Shown piece after piece: positions 22,958-31,088 of a stretch of 64,000 nucleotides of DNA. The notes below the pieces were generated by a model. That model was not told where the DNA came from. It made no database searches and worked only from the letters and a program-made list of their open reading frames with translations. Location: contig NZ_UEYQ01000003.1 of assembly GCF_900492205.1 (NCBI RefSeq), forward strand, positions 1 through 64,000, read 5' to 3'. The stretch comes from Ciceribacter sp. T2.26MG-112.2 (GTDB taxonomy: Bacteria > Pseudomonadota > Alphaproteobacteria > Rhizobiales > Rhizobiaceae). Position numbers and translations under genes: made by a program. Positions within the stretch are counted from its first letter, which is position 1. Every line of letters starts with the position of its first letter.

Positions 22958-23551
22958 ATGGCCGACGACGACATGATTGCGCTTTCCCTCGATCTCGATG
23001 CGGCAGACGCGCTGAAGGTGCTGGACGATCTCGAGGGGCGGTCGCGGAGTTTCGGGGCGGCGCTGGCCTCGGCGCTGAAGGGCGCGACGGTGGGCGGCAA
23101 GGGGTTGGAGGATACGCTGAGGGCGGTCGGCACGCGGCTTTCCGACATTGCACTGTCGGCCGGGCTGAAACCGCTCGAAGGGCTGCTTGGCAATACGATG
23201 ACCGGGCTGATTTCCGGGCTGACGGCGGGGTTCGGGGCGATCATGCCGTTTGCGACGGGCGGCGTGCCGGGGCGGGTGACGCCGTTTGCGGCCGGCGGCG
23301 TGGTGTCGGCGCCGACCTATTTTCCGCTCGGCGGCGATCTCGGTCTGATGGGCGAGGCGGGCGCCGAGGCGATCTTGCCGCTGAAGCGCGGTTCGGACGG
23401 ATCGCTCGGGGTGGCAGCCGGTGCCGCTGGTCAGACGACGCAGATCAATTTCCAGGTGACGGCGAGCGATGCGGCGAGTTTTGCCCGCAGCGAGGGCCAG
23501 ATCACCGCCATGCTGGCGCGCAGCGTCGGGCGCGGGCGGCGGCATCTCTGA
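22958..23551 (+). CDS. GTA tape measure protein, short form (gp11)
   Basis: This 197-residue protein begins with a helical segment (SLDLDAADALKVLDDLEGRSRSFGAALASALKGA), followed by the tape-measure C-terminal signature: MPFATGGVPGRVTPFAAGGVVSAPTYFPLGGDLGLMGEAGAEAILPLKR. It ends in VTASDAASFARSEGQITAMLARSVGRG. GTA tape measures are this short (RcGTA gp11 is near 220 residues), in line with a short tail. It sets tail length and is ejected with DNA. Confidence 0.9.
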   Translation: MADDDMIALSLDLDAADALKVLDDLEGRSRSFGAALASALKGATVGGKGLEDTLRAVGTRLSDIALSAGLKPLEGLLGNTMTGLISGLTAGFGAIMPFATGGVPGRVTPFAAGGVVSAPTYFPLGGDLGLMGEAGAEAILPLKRGSDGSLGVAAGAAGQTTQINFQVTASDAASFARSEGQITAMLARSVGRGRRHL

Positions 23552-23634
23552 GCAGCGTCTCGCGCCGGCGTGCTGCTGGTGGGTGGCGTCGCCCGGGCCT
23601 TCCTCCAACGCCTTCGAACAAAGGACCCTGAACC

Positions 23635-24276
23635 ATGAGCAATGGTTTCCACGAGGTACGGTTTCCGCTGCGGTTGTCGCTGTCGACCAGCGGCGGGCCT
23701 AAGCGGCTGACCGATATTGTTGACCTGACCAATGGGCGCGAGGCGCGCAATGCAAGGTGGCGCCATTCGCGGCGGGTCTATGACGCGGGGTCGGGTCTGA
23801 GGGCGGTCGACGACCTTTATGCGGTCGTCGCCTTCTTCGAGGCGCGCGGCGGGCAGCTCTATGGCTTTCGCTTTCGCGACCCGCTCGACGCGAAATCCTG
23901 CGGGCCGGGCGAGACGGTGTCGCCCTTCGACCAGGCGATCGGCACGGGCGACGGGGTGACGGCGACATTCCAGCTGGCCAAGACCTATGGCGATGCGGGC
24001 GGCGAATGGCGGCGCGAGATTTTGAAGCCGGTGGCGGGAACGGTCAGGGTCGCGGTTGACGGGGTGGAATTGTCGCCGTCTGGTTTCAGCAGCGATCCGG
24101 TGACGGGCATCGTCATGTTTTTCGAGGAATATATTCCGCCTTCCGGCGCGCTGGTGCAGGCCGGGTTCGAATTCGACGTGCCGGTGCGCTTCGACACCGA
24201 TCGCATCGACGTCAATCTCGAGGCCTTTCGCGCCGGGCGCATTCCGGCCATTCCGCTGGTGGAGATCCTGCCATGA
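23635..24276 (+). CDS. GTA distal tail protein, DUF2460 (gp12)
   Basis: This 213-residue protein matches DUF2460: FHEVRFPLRLSLSTSGGPKRLTDIVDLTNGREARNARWRHSRRVYDAGSG, DDLYAVVAFFEARGGQLYGFRFRDPLDAKSC and TFQLAKTYGDAGGEWRREILKPV. In the RcGTA structure this is the distal tail (Dit-like) ring that joins tube and hub. Stop and next start overlap by 4 bases. Confidence 0.93.
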   Translation: MSNGFHEVRFPLRLSLSTSGGPKRLTDIVDLTNGREARNARWRHSRRVYDAGSGLRAVDDLYAVVAFFEARGGQLYGFRFRDPLDAKSCGPGETVSPFDQAIGTGDGVTATFQLAKTYGDAGGEWRREILKPVAGTVRVAVDGVELSPSGFSSDPVTGIVMFFEEYIPPSGALVQAGFEFDVPVRFDTDRIDVNLEAFRAGRIPAIPLVEILP

Positions 24277-25166
24277 GAGAGATACCCGATGCACTTGCCG
24301 ACCATCTCTCGGGCGACGCCACGACGCTCTGCCGCTGCTGGCGGGTGACGCGGCGTGACGGGGTGGTGCTCGGCTTTACCGAGCATGACCGCGACCTGAC
24401 CTTTGCCGGCACGCAGTTTCTTGCCGCGAGCGGCTTTGCCGGAACCGAGGCGCGGGCGGTGAACGGGCTGGCGGCACCGGGCGCCGAGGTGACCGGCGGC
24501 TTTTCGAGCGCGGCGATCAGCGAGGCGGACCTGGTCGCCGGGCGCTATGACGGCGCACGGGTCGAGGTGTTTACCGTCAACTGGCAGGCGCCGGAGGCGC
24601 AGCACCTGCTTTTGAAGGTGCAGGAGATCGGCGAGGTGTCGCGGGCGGGCGCGGCCTTTGCCGCGGAACTCAGGAGCTTTGCCCACCGCCTGTCGCAGGA
24701 GCAGGGTCGGATTTATGGCCGGCGCTGCGATGCGAGTCTCGGTGACGGGCGCTGCGGGGTGGACCTGTCCATCGCCGGGCGGCGGGCGGCGGGCATGGTG
24801 ACGGCGGTCGAGGGGCGTGACCGGGTTTTGGTGTCCGGGCTCGGCGGATTCGAGGACGGGCATTTCCGGCTCGGCACGCTGCGCTTCGACGCGGGCGTGA
24901 ACGAGGGGCTGACGGTCGAGATCGACGGCAATGTCGCGGTCTCCGGCGGCACGCGGCTGACGCTGTGGTTGCCGCTGGAGAGCGCAGCCGCGGTCGGCGA
25001 CGCGGTGACCGTGACGGTTGGTTGCGACAAGGGGTTTTCGACCTGTCGCGACCGGTTTGGCAACGGCCTCAACTTTCGCGGGTTCCCGCATATGCCGGGC
25101 AGCGATTTCGCCTATTCCTATGTGAAGGGCGAGAGCACGCATGACGGGACGGCGCTGTTCGAGTGA
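24273..25166 (+). CDS. GTA hub protein, DUF2163 (gp13)
   Basis: This 297-residue DUF2163 protein shows TTLCRCWRVTRRDGVVLGFTEHDRDLTFAGTQFLA at the start, FSSAAISEADLVAGRYDGARVEVFTVNW, LSQEQGRIYGRRCDASLGDGRCGVDL, and VTVGCDKGFSTCRDRFGNGLNFRGFPHMPG. The four cysteines in the last two blocks agree with the iron-sulfur site reported for the RcGTA hub protein. It forms the trimeric hub at the tail tip. Confidence 0.93.
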   Translation: MREIPDALADHLSGDATTLCRCWRVTRRDGVVLGFTEHDRDLTFAGTQFLAASGFAGTEARAVNGLAAPGAEVTGGFSSAAISEADLVAGRYDGARVEVFTVNWQAPEAQHLLLKVQEIGEVSRAGAAFAAELRSFAHRLSQEQGRIYGRRCDASLGDGRCGVDLSIAGRRAAGMVTAVEGRDRVLVSGLGGFEDGHFRLGTLRFDAGVNEGLTVEIDGNVAVSGGTRLTLWLPLESAAAVGDAVTVTVGCDKGFSTCRDRFGNGLNFRGFPHMPGSDFAYSYVKGESTHDGTALFE

Positions 25167-25184
25167 GGGGGGGATGGGGACGGG

Positions 25185-25355
25185 CTCCTCTCCTCTTGTG
25201 GGAGAGGAAGCAATTTCAGCATCTTGGCGCAAGCCAAGTGCTAGAAATTGCAGGTGAGGGGGCGAATGACGCCCCATCCATCCCCCTCATCTGCGAAATC
25301 TGAGGTTTAGCCTTCGGCTAAGCCCTCGATTTCGCTTCTTCTCCCACCAAGGGAG
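25185..25355 (+). repeat. palindromic repeat block before gp14
   Basis: CTCCTCTCCTCTTGTGGGAGAGGAAG (25187-25210), an AATTTCAGCATCTTGGCGC...GCTAGAAATTG stem (25213-25251), a CGAAATCTGAGGTTTAGCC...GGCTAAGCCCTCGATTTCG stem (25286-25335) and CTTCTCCCACCAAGGGAGAAG (25336-25356). The two middle units recur at 13620 and 11025. Confidence 0.8.
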
Positions 25356-25437
25356 AAGACGGGCCGGCGAAGCTCTGCCGCCAAGTCGATGCTATCGCCG
25401 TCGCGAGCGATCTCGTGCGTTCCAAGGAGCACAACCC

Positions 25438-25875
25438 ATGACCGCCATCGGAAACCGCGTGGTTGCGATCGCTGGGCAATGGATCGGTACGCCCTATCGG
25501 CATCAGGGATCGACGAAGGGTGTCGGCTGCGATTGCCTGGGGCTGGTGCGGGGGATCTGGCGGGAAATCTATGGGGCGGAGCCGGAGCTGGTGGCACCCT
25601 ATGCGGCGGACTGGGCGGAACGCGGCGGGCAGGAGCGGTTGCTGGAGGCGGCGGGGCGGCATTGCGCGGCGGTGCCGGGTTTTGTTGCGGCGCGACCGGG
25701 AGATCTGCTGGTCTTCCGCTTTCGCCCGCAATTTGCCGCCAAGCATGCCGGCATTCTCGACGGCGCCGACGCCTTCATCCACGCCTATGAGCAGGCGGCG
25801 GTGATCCGTTCGGCGCTGGTGCCGGCCTGGCGCAGGCGCGTTGCCGGGATCTACCGGTTCCCGGAGATTTCTTGA
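25438..25875 (+). CDS. GTA cell-wall peptidase, NlpC/P60 (gp14)
   Basis: This 145-residue protein is an NlpC/P60 cysteine peptidase: VAIAGQWIGTPYRHQGSTKGVGCDCLGLVRGIWRE with catalytic C33 in the DCLGL turn, PGDLLVFRF, and KHAGILDG with H103 as base. It is a tail-tip enzyme that opens recipient peptidoglycan during DNA delivery. The start ATG follows AAGGAGC. Confidence 0.93.
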   Translation: MTAIGNRVVAIAGQWIGTPYRHQGSTKGVGCDCLGLVRGIWREIYGAEPELVAPYAADWAERGGQERLLEAAGRHCAAVPGFVAARPGDLLVFRFRPQFAAKHAGILDGADAFIHAYEQAAVIRSALVPAWRRRVAGIYRFPEIS

Positions 25876-25908
25876 AAACGGGCGGGTTTTGCCGTATCTT
25901 GCTGGAGT

Positions 25909-25989
25909 GGTGGACGAGGCTGCTAACTCGCCCACCCTTTGCTAATGTTTGAAGTTGACCCGGACGGTCATAGACCAGCCCGTCCGGGT
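25909..25989 (+). repeat. two hairpins in the gp14-gp15 gap
   Basis: The 317-base gap 25876-26192 holds GGTGGACGAG/CTCGCCCACC (25909-25918 with 25927-25936, one mismatch), then a perfect 10-bp inverted repeat ACCCGGACGG/CCGTCCGGGT (25958-25967 with 25980-25989, 12-base loop). Neither belongs to the dispersed repeat family. A TTG-start frame 25949-26158 is open but unconvincing. Confidence 0.65.
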
Positions 25990-26192
25990 TATCCTCAAGA
26001 TCAGCGTAATGCCAATTGGCCAAGACCTCATAGCACTACCTCCACATTCGAGAGCAAGGCCTTTGCCACGGTCGGCGGAGCCCGTCTTCGCCGACGCGCC
26101 GGCTGGCGCGGCGCTTGCTGCTTCTGCTCCCGAACCTCCATATCCTGTCACAATCTAGGCGAGCATCCAGACGGGTGCCGCAAGGGGTATCC

Positions 26193-29100
26193 ATGGCGAC
26201 AATCCTCTTCCAGGCGGCCGGTGCGGCGCTGGGTTCGGTGTTCGGGCCGCTCGGCGCGGTCATCGGCCGGGCGGCGGGGGCGCTCGCCGGCAACATGCTC
26301 GACCGGGCGCTGATCGGCGGCGGAACGACGCTGTCGGGCGCACGGCTTTCGGCGGCGCGCCTGCCGGGGGCGGCCGAGGGGGCGGCGATCCCGAGGCTCT
26401 ACGGCACGGCGCGGCTCGGCGGCACGCTGATCTGGGCGACGCGCTTCGAGGAGGAGGCGACGACCGAGCGGACCGGCGCCAAGGCGACCGGCACGCGGGT
26501 GAAGACCTATCGCTATTTCGCCAATCTGGCGGTCGGACTCTGCGAAGGGGAGGTGGCTCTGGTCCGGCGGGTCTGGGCCGACGGGCAGGAGATCGACCTC
26601 ACCGAGATCGAGATGCGCTTCTACCCCGGGGCGGAGGACCAGTTGCCCGATCCGCTGATCGAGGCGAAACAGGGGGCAGGCAATGCGCCGGCCTATCGCG
26701 GGCTTTCCTATGTGGTGTTCGAGCGGCTGCCGCTGGACGATTTCGGCAATCGTATTCCGCTGCTGCAGTTCGAGGTCATTCGGCCGGTCGGGGCGTTGGA
26801 AGGCATGGTCAAGGCGGTAACCGTCATTCCCGGTTCGACCGAGCATGGCTATGCGACGGCGCAGGTCAGGGAACGGACGGGCGAGGGCGCCTCGCGCATT
26901 CTCAATCGCAATACGCTGGTCGCCCATACCGACTGGCAGGCCTCGATCGACGAACTGCAGGCGCTCTGCCCCAATCTCGAGACTGTCGCGCTGGTTGTGT
27001 CCTGGTTCGGCACCGATCTGCGCGCCGGAGAGTGCCGGGTGGTGCCGGGCGTCGAGGTTGGGAGCCGCAACGAGAGCCGGGACTGGCGGGTGTCGGGCGT
27101 GACGCGCAATGCGGCCTATCTGGTCAGCCGCCACGACGGCGGCCCGGCCTATGGCGGCACGCCGGACGACAGAAGCGTGGTCGAGGCGATTGCCGACCTC
27201 AAGGCGCGCGGGCTGAAGGTGGTGCTCTATCCCTTCGTCATGATGGATATTCCACACGGCAATGGCCTGCCCGATCCCTATGGCGGGACGGAGCAGGCGG
27301 CCTATCCCTGGCGCGGGCGGATCACCTGCCATCCGGCGCCGGGATGGCCAGGGTCGCCCGACCGGTCGGCGGCGATCCCCGGCATGATCGCGGATTTCTG
27401 CGGGGCGGCCGGGGCAAGCGATTTTAACGTTTCGGGCACCACGGTTTCCTATGAGGGCAGCGATGAGGGCTATCGCCGCATGGTGCTGCATTATGCGCTG
27501 CTGGCGGAAGCGGCCGGCGGGGTGGATGGTTTCCTGATCGGCTCGGAATTGCGCGGTCTGACCACGCTCCGCGATGAAGCCGACGGCTTTCCCTTCGTTG
27601 CGGCGCTGGCGGATCTCGCGGCGGACGTGCGGGCAATCCTCGGGGCCTCGACGAAGATCACCTACGGCGCCGACTGGAGCGAATATTTCGGCCATCATCC
27701 GGCGGACGGCTCGGGCGATGTCTTCTTCCATCTCGATCCTCTCTGGGCTCATCCGGCGATCGATGCGGTCGGGATCGACAATTACATGCCGCTGTCCGAT
27801 TGGCGGGATGCGGATCTGGAGAACGCCAATCCGGACGGGTTCCGGCTGGCTGATGACGGTAAGGCCATGGCCGGGCAGATCGCGGCGGGCGAGGGGTTCG
27901 ACTGGTATTATGCCAGCGAGGCCGACCGGGCGGGGCGCGTGCGCTCACCGATCAGCGACGGGCTGGCGGGCAAGCTCTGGGTGTTTCGCTTCAAGGATAT
28001 CGAAGGCTGGTGGAGCAATCTGCACTTCGACCGGATCGGCGGGGCGGAAAAGCCGGCGCCGAGCGCCTGGACGCCGGGGATGAAGCCGCTCTGGTTCACC
28101 GAGCTCGGCTGCGCCGCGGTCGACAAGGGGGGGAACCAGCCGAACGTGTTCGGCGATCCGAAATCGGCGGAAGGCGCGCTGCCCTATTTCTCCAGCGGGG
28201 CGCGGTCCGACAGCCAGCAGCGGCGGTTTCTCGAAGCGCATCTTGGGCATTGGCAGGGCGGGGAAACGCCGGCGGGCATGGTCGATCCGGCTCAGATCTT
28301 CCTGTGGACCTGGGATGCGCGGCCGCAGCCGGCTTTTCCGCAGGATCTCGATCTCTGGGCCGACGGCACGAACTGGCGCACCGGCCATTGGCTGAACGGG
28401 CGGCTGGGGGCGGGAACGCTCGCCGATGTGCTCGCAGCCCTGCTCGAGGATCATGGCTTTGCCGATTACGACGTGTCGGAGGTGAGCGGCGACCTCACGG
28501 GCTATGTGCAGGGCGATCTCGCCTCGGCGAGAAGCCTGATCGAGCCGCTGGCGGAGAGCTTCCTGATCGACATCGTCGAGGACGGGGCGCGGCTTATATT
28601 CCGGTCGCGCATGGCGGCGAGCCTGCCGGCGCGGCAGGTGGAGGTGCTGGCCGATGTGAAGGACGAGCCGCTGTGGCGCGAGACGCGCGGCCACGACAGC
28701 GATTTTGCCGCGGAAGCTTCGCTCACCTATTACGACCCGGCCAGCGATTACGGCGAGGCCTCGGCCCGCTCGCGGCGGATCGAGGCGGAAACGAAAAGGC
28801 AGATGGCGCGCGACCTGCCGGCGGTTCTGGCGGAGGAGACGGCGCTGTCGCTCGCCGAGGGCATGTTGCGCGACCATCGCATCGGACGGCGGCGGCTGGA
28901 ATTTTCGCTCGGGCCGGCGGAGCTTTCGGTCCAGCCGGGCGATGTACTTTCGCTGTCCGAGGGGCCGGAGGGGCGGTTTCTGGTCGGCGAGATCGATGAC
29001 GGGTTGGTGCGGCGGCTGAGCCTGCGCGAAGTGGCTGCGGCGGTCTCGGCGACGACGGCGAGTGCGGGGACGGGGCGCACGCCGGACCGGCCGGGCTCGG

Positions 29101-30035
29101 TCGGCTTTGATCCCGTTGTCACCTTGATGGATCTGCCGCGTTACACGGTCGGCGAGGCCGCGGATTTCGCCTGCGTGGCCGGCCTGGCGCGGCCCTGGCG
29201 GCGCATGGCGATCTCGTCCTCTGCCGGGAATGGCGTTTTTCGCGCGCGGGCCATGCTCGACAGACCGGCGAGACTGGGCCGGCTGGCGGTCGCACTGTCC
29301 GGCGGCGTCTCCGGCCGATTCGACCATTCGCAGGCGCTGGTGGTGGATCTCTCCTTCGGCAGCCTTGCCTCGGCAAGTCCGCTCGCCGTGCTCGAGGGGG
29401 AAAACAGACTGGCGCTGCGCGCGCTGAATGGGGCGTGGGAGGTGATCGGCTATGCCGGAGCGGAGGAAATCTCGGCCGGGCGCTGGCGGTTGACGGCGTT
29501 GCTGCGCGGTCTGGCGGGGACCGAGGATGCGATGGCCGCTGGGGCGGATGCCGGCGCGACCGTCGTTGTGCTCGACGCGGCGGTTAAGCCGCTCGGGCTT
29601 TCGGCCGAGGAGGCGGGGCTGTCGCGCGACTACATCGCCGAGCCGCTCGGCATGGCCGCCGAGATGGTCGCGCTCGGCAGCTTTGCCGGAGGGGTGCGAG
29701 CGCAGACGCCGCTGTCGCCGGTGCATCTGAGGGCCCGGCGGTCCGGCGACGGCGACGTCGTGTTCTCCTGGGTTCGCAGGTCCCGCGTCGATGCAGACAG
29801 TTGGCTGCCGGCAGAGGTGCCGCTCGATGAATTGGCCGAGGCCCATCGGCTGGCGATCCTCGACGGGGCCGCGGTCCGGCGAATGGTGGAGGTCGGCGAG
29901 GCGCGGTTCGTCTATTCGCAGGCGCAGGAGCTTTCGGATTTTGGAAGTCTGCAGGCAAGTATTCGCGTGCGGGTGCGACAGCTGGGGCGCGTGGCCGAGG
30001 GGATTGCGAGCGAGGCGGAGCTGGTGGTGGGGTGA
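26193..30035 (+). CDS. GTA fibre/megatron protein, host-specificity tail protein (gp15)
   Basis: This 1280-residue protein begins with a glycine/alanine-rich hydrophobic stretch (MATILFQAAGAALGSVFGPLGAVIGRAAGALAGNML), then the GTA_TIM glycoside-hydrolase-like barrel (about residues 430-740: MLHYALLAEAAGGVDGFLIGSELRGLT, ITYGADWSEYFGHHP, LWFTELGCAAVDKGGNQPNVF). It ends in the phage tail-protein-3 and fibronectin-like modules. The start is the ATG at 26193 after AAGGGG. It caps the tail and touches the recipient surface. The length agrees with RcGTA gp15. Confidence 0.93.
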   Translation: MATILFQAAGAALGSVFGPLGAVIGRAAGALAGNMLDRALIGGGTTLSGARLSAARLPGAAEGAAIPRLYGTARLGGTLIWATRFEEEATTERTGAKATGTRVKTYRYFANLAVGLCEGEVALVRRVWADGQEIDLTEIEMRFYPGAEDQLPDPLIEAKQGAGNAPAYRGLSYVVFERLPLDDFGNRIPLLQFEVIRPVGALEGMVKAVTVIPGSTEHGYATAQVRERTGEGASRILNRNTLVAHTDWQASIDELQALCPNLETVALVVSWFGTDLRAGECRVVPGVEVGSRNESRDWRVSGVTRNAAYLVSRHDGGPAYGGTPDDRSVVEAIADLKARGLKVVLYPFVMMDIPHGNGLPDPYGGTEQAAYPWRGRITCHPAPGWPGSPDRSAAIPGMIADFCGAAGASDFNVSGTTVSYEGSDEGYRRMVLHYALLAEAAGGVDGFLIGSELRGLTTLRDEADGFPFVAALADLAADVRAILGASTKITYGADWSEYFGHHPADGSGDVFFHLDPLWAHPAIDAVGIDNYMPLSDWRDADLENANPDGFRLADDGKAMAGQIAAGEGFDWYYASEADRAGRVRSPISDGLAGKLWVFRFKDIEGWWSNLHFDRIGGAEKPAPSAWTPGMKPLWFTELGCAAVDKGGNQPNVFGDPKSAEGALPYFSSGARSDSQQRRFLEAHLGHWQGGETPAGMVDPAQIFLWTWDARPQPAFPQDLDLWADGTNWRTGHWLNGRLGAGTLADVLAALLEDHGFADYDVSEVSGDLTGYVQGDLASARSLIEPLAESFLIDIVEDGARLIFRSRMAASLPARQVEVLADVKDEPLWRETRGHDSDFAAEASLTYYDPASDYGEASARSRRIEAETKRQMARDLPAVLAEETALSLAEGMLRDHRIGRRRLEFSLGPAELSVQPGDVLSLSEGPEGRFLVGEIDDGLVRRLSLREVAAAVSATTASAGTGRTPDRPGSVGFDPVVTLMDLPRYTVGEAADFACVAGLARPWRRMAISSSAGNGVFRARAMLDRPARLGRLAVALSGGVSGRFDHSQALVVDLSFGSLASASPLAVLEGENRLALRALNGAWEVIGYAGAEEISAGRWRLTALLRGLAGTEDAMAAGADAGATVVVLDAAVKPLGLSAEEAGLSRDYIAEPLGMAAEMVALGSFAGGVRAQTPLSPVHLRARRSGDGDVVFSWVRRSRVDADSWLPAEVPLDELAEAHRLAILDGAAVRRMVEVGEARFVYSQAQELSDFGSLQASIRVRVRQLGRVAEGIASEAELVVG

Positions 30036-30099
30036 GGGTGCGGGCTTTTGCATTTCTTCCCTGCCAACCGTCCATCATGATTGGTCTCCGGTGACTGCC

Positions 30100-30292
30100 C
30101 CTCATCCGCCTGCCGGCACCTCGGCCGGCCCTTCGCCTGGGCTCAGGGCGTTCGTCATTCGAAACGATTCACTGGATCGTTTCGTCGGCTTCGCCGACCA
30201 TTCCTCACCCCCGTTAACGGGGAGAAGGACCAAGCGGCACCGCCTTGCCGACCCCTCTCTCCGCCTGCGGGGAGAGGGTCAGGGTGAGGGGC
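30100..30292 (+). repeat. palindromic repeat block after gp15
   Basis: GCCCCTCATCCGCCTGCCGGCACC, GGCTCAGGGCGTTCGTCATTC, GAAACGATTCACTGGATCG with closing TTTC (near 30157-30183), CACCCCCGTTAACGGGGAGAAGG and CCCCTCTCTCCGCCTGCGGGGAGAGGGTCAGGGTGAGGGGC as mosaic units. The remainder of the gap to 30445 shows no gene. Confidence 0.8.
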
Positions 30293-30445
30293 ATCTGCTC
30301 AGGTTCTGGCAGCTATTTTCGGTCGCCAAGGCAACGACAGAACGCCTGGACAACTCATCCCATCGGCACACGCCGCCCCCGAAACGGGGGATCTCATAAA
30401 CCCCATCCACTTCCAACAACGATCCAGGAAAAAAGGGAGAGCGAG

Positions 30446-30670
30446 ATGCTCGACATGAAGCAGTGGTATCAGTCGAAGACGGTTTGGGGCGCGCTGATTG
30501 CGATGGCGGCGCCGCTTTTGAGGCATGTCGGTGTCGAAATGGGGCTTGCCGAACAGGCGAACCTCGCCGATGCTTTGGCGACAATCGCCGGAGCGCTGGG
30601 CGGAATGTTGGCGATCTACGGTCGCGTCCGGGCGAGCGGGCCGATCGATCTCGGCGGCCGGCGCAATTGA
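30446..30670 (+). CDS. holin-like small membrane protein at the end of the GTA cluster
   Basis: This 74-residue protein, started by the ATG after GGGAGAGCGAG, has the layout of small phage holins: MLDMKQWYQSKTVWGALIAM with a first membrane segment at about 11-28, a short amphipathic loop, a second segment at about 42-60 (ALATIAGALGGMLAIYGRV) and a charged tail. The N-terminal QWYQSKTVWGA pattern is common in phage holin-like genes. With the endolysin at 14125 it would complete a lysis pair. Confidence 0.65.
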   Translation: MLDMKQWYQSKTVWGALIAMAAPLLRHVGVEMGLAEQANLADALATIAGALGGMLAIYGRVRASGPIDLGGRRN

Positions 30671-30677
30671 TCGGGCG

Positions 30678-30716
30678 CATTCATTTGCCATTCAGAAGGC
30701 ATGCGATAGATAGAAT
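30678..30716 (+). promoter_or_regulatory. candidate FeuP-type direct repeat and promoter of feuNPQ
   Basis: CATTCA at 30678-30683 and 30689-30694 form a direct repeat with an 11-base period, the geometry bound by OmpR/PhoP-family dimers. A TAGAAT -10 lies at 30711-30716, 16 bases after the second half. It may be an autoregulatory FeuP box. Confidence 0.42.
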
Positions 30717-30749
30717 GCGAGAGTTAGACGTCGTGTGGAAGAAGAAGCA

Positions 30750-31037
30750 ATGGCATCCATCATGATCATCGCAGGCCTGGCGGTCGGACTGGCGGCATCG
30801 CCCGTCGCAGAACGCGTCGGCACCGGTGCCATGACGCCGCCGCTCGTGCTTGTGCAATCGTCCGGTGATAATGGCGGCGGGGTGGACTGCCGCAGCGCCG
30901 CCTATCGCGTGGTCGAGGAGGTCGGCGGGCAGTTGCTCTCGGTGCGCCAATCCGGCAATGAATGCGTCATCACGGTGCTCATTCCGGGCAGCGGCAACGA
31001 GCGCCCGCGCAAGGTCACCATGCGGGTTTCCAACTGA
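30750..31037 (+). CDS. feuN: FeuN-like secreted inhibitor of the FeuP-FeuQ system
   Basis: This 95-residue protein opens with a signal peptide (MASIMIIAGLAVGLAAS) and has a small mature domain with two cysteines (VDCRSAAYRVVEEVGGQLLSVR and NECVITVLIPG) that could pair. It lies directly upstream of feuP-feuQ. In Sinorhizobium meliloti the gene in this place, feuN, encodes a small periplasmic protein that restrains FeuQ and is essential. Position, size and export signal fit. A GTG at 30735 is an alternative start. Confidence 0.75.
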   Translation: MASIMIIAGLAVGLAASPVAERVGTGAMTPPLVLVQSSGDNGGGVDCRSAAYRVVEEVGGQLLSVRQSGNECVITVLIPGSGNERPRKVTMRVSN

Positions 31038-31088
31038 TCCGTGCCGCGGGAAACCGCGGCGCTCGAGCGAGAACAAGGGGCGGGATAG

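Noticed and set aside
25949..26158. A 69-codon TTG-start frame in the gp14-gp15 gap
   Set aside because: No ribosome site, it starts just before a 10-bp inverted repeat which it would have to translate, and the residues are proline/alanine-biased; the opposite strand is equally open.
27945..30053. A 702-codon minus-strand frame antisense to gp15
   Set aside because: Same GC-driven artefact; the sense protein matches the GTA megatron family along its length.
11122..30670. A complete prophage
   Set aside because: No integrase, repressor, replication genes or flanking direct attachment repeats; gene content and order are those of a gene transfer agent.
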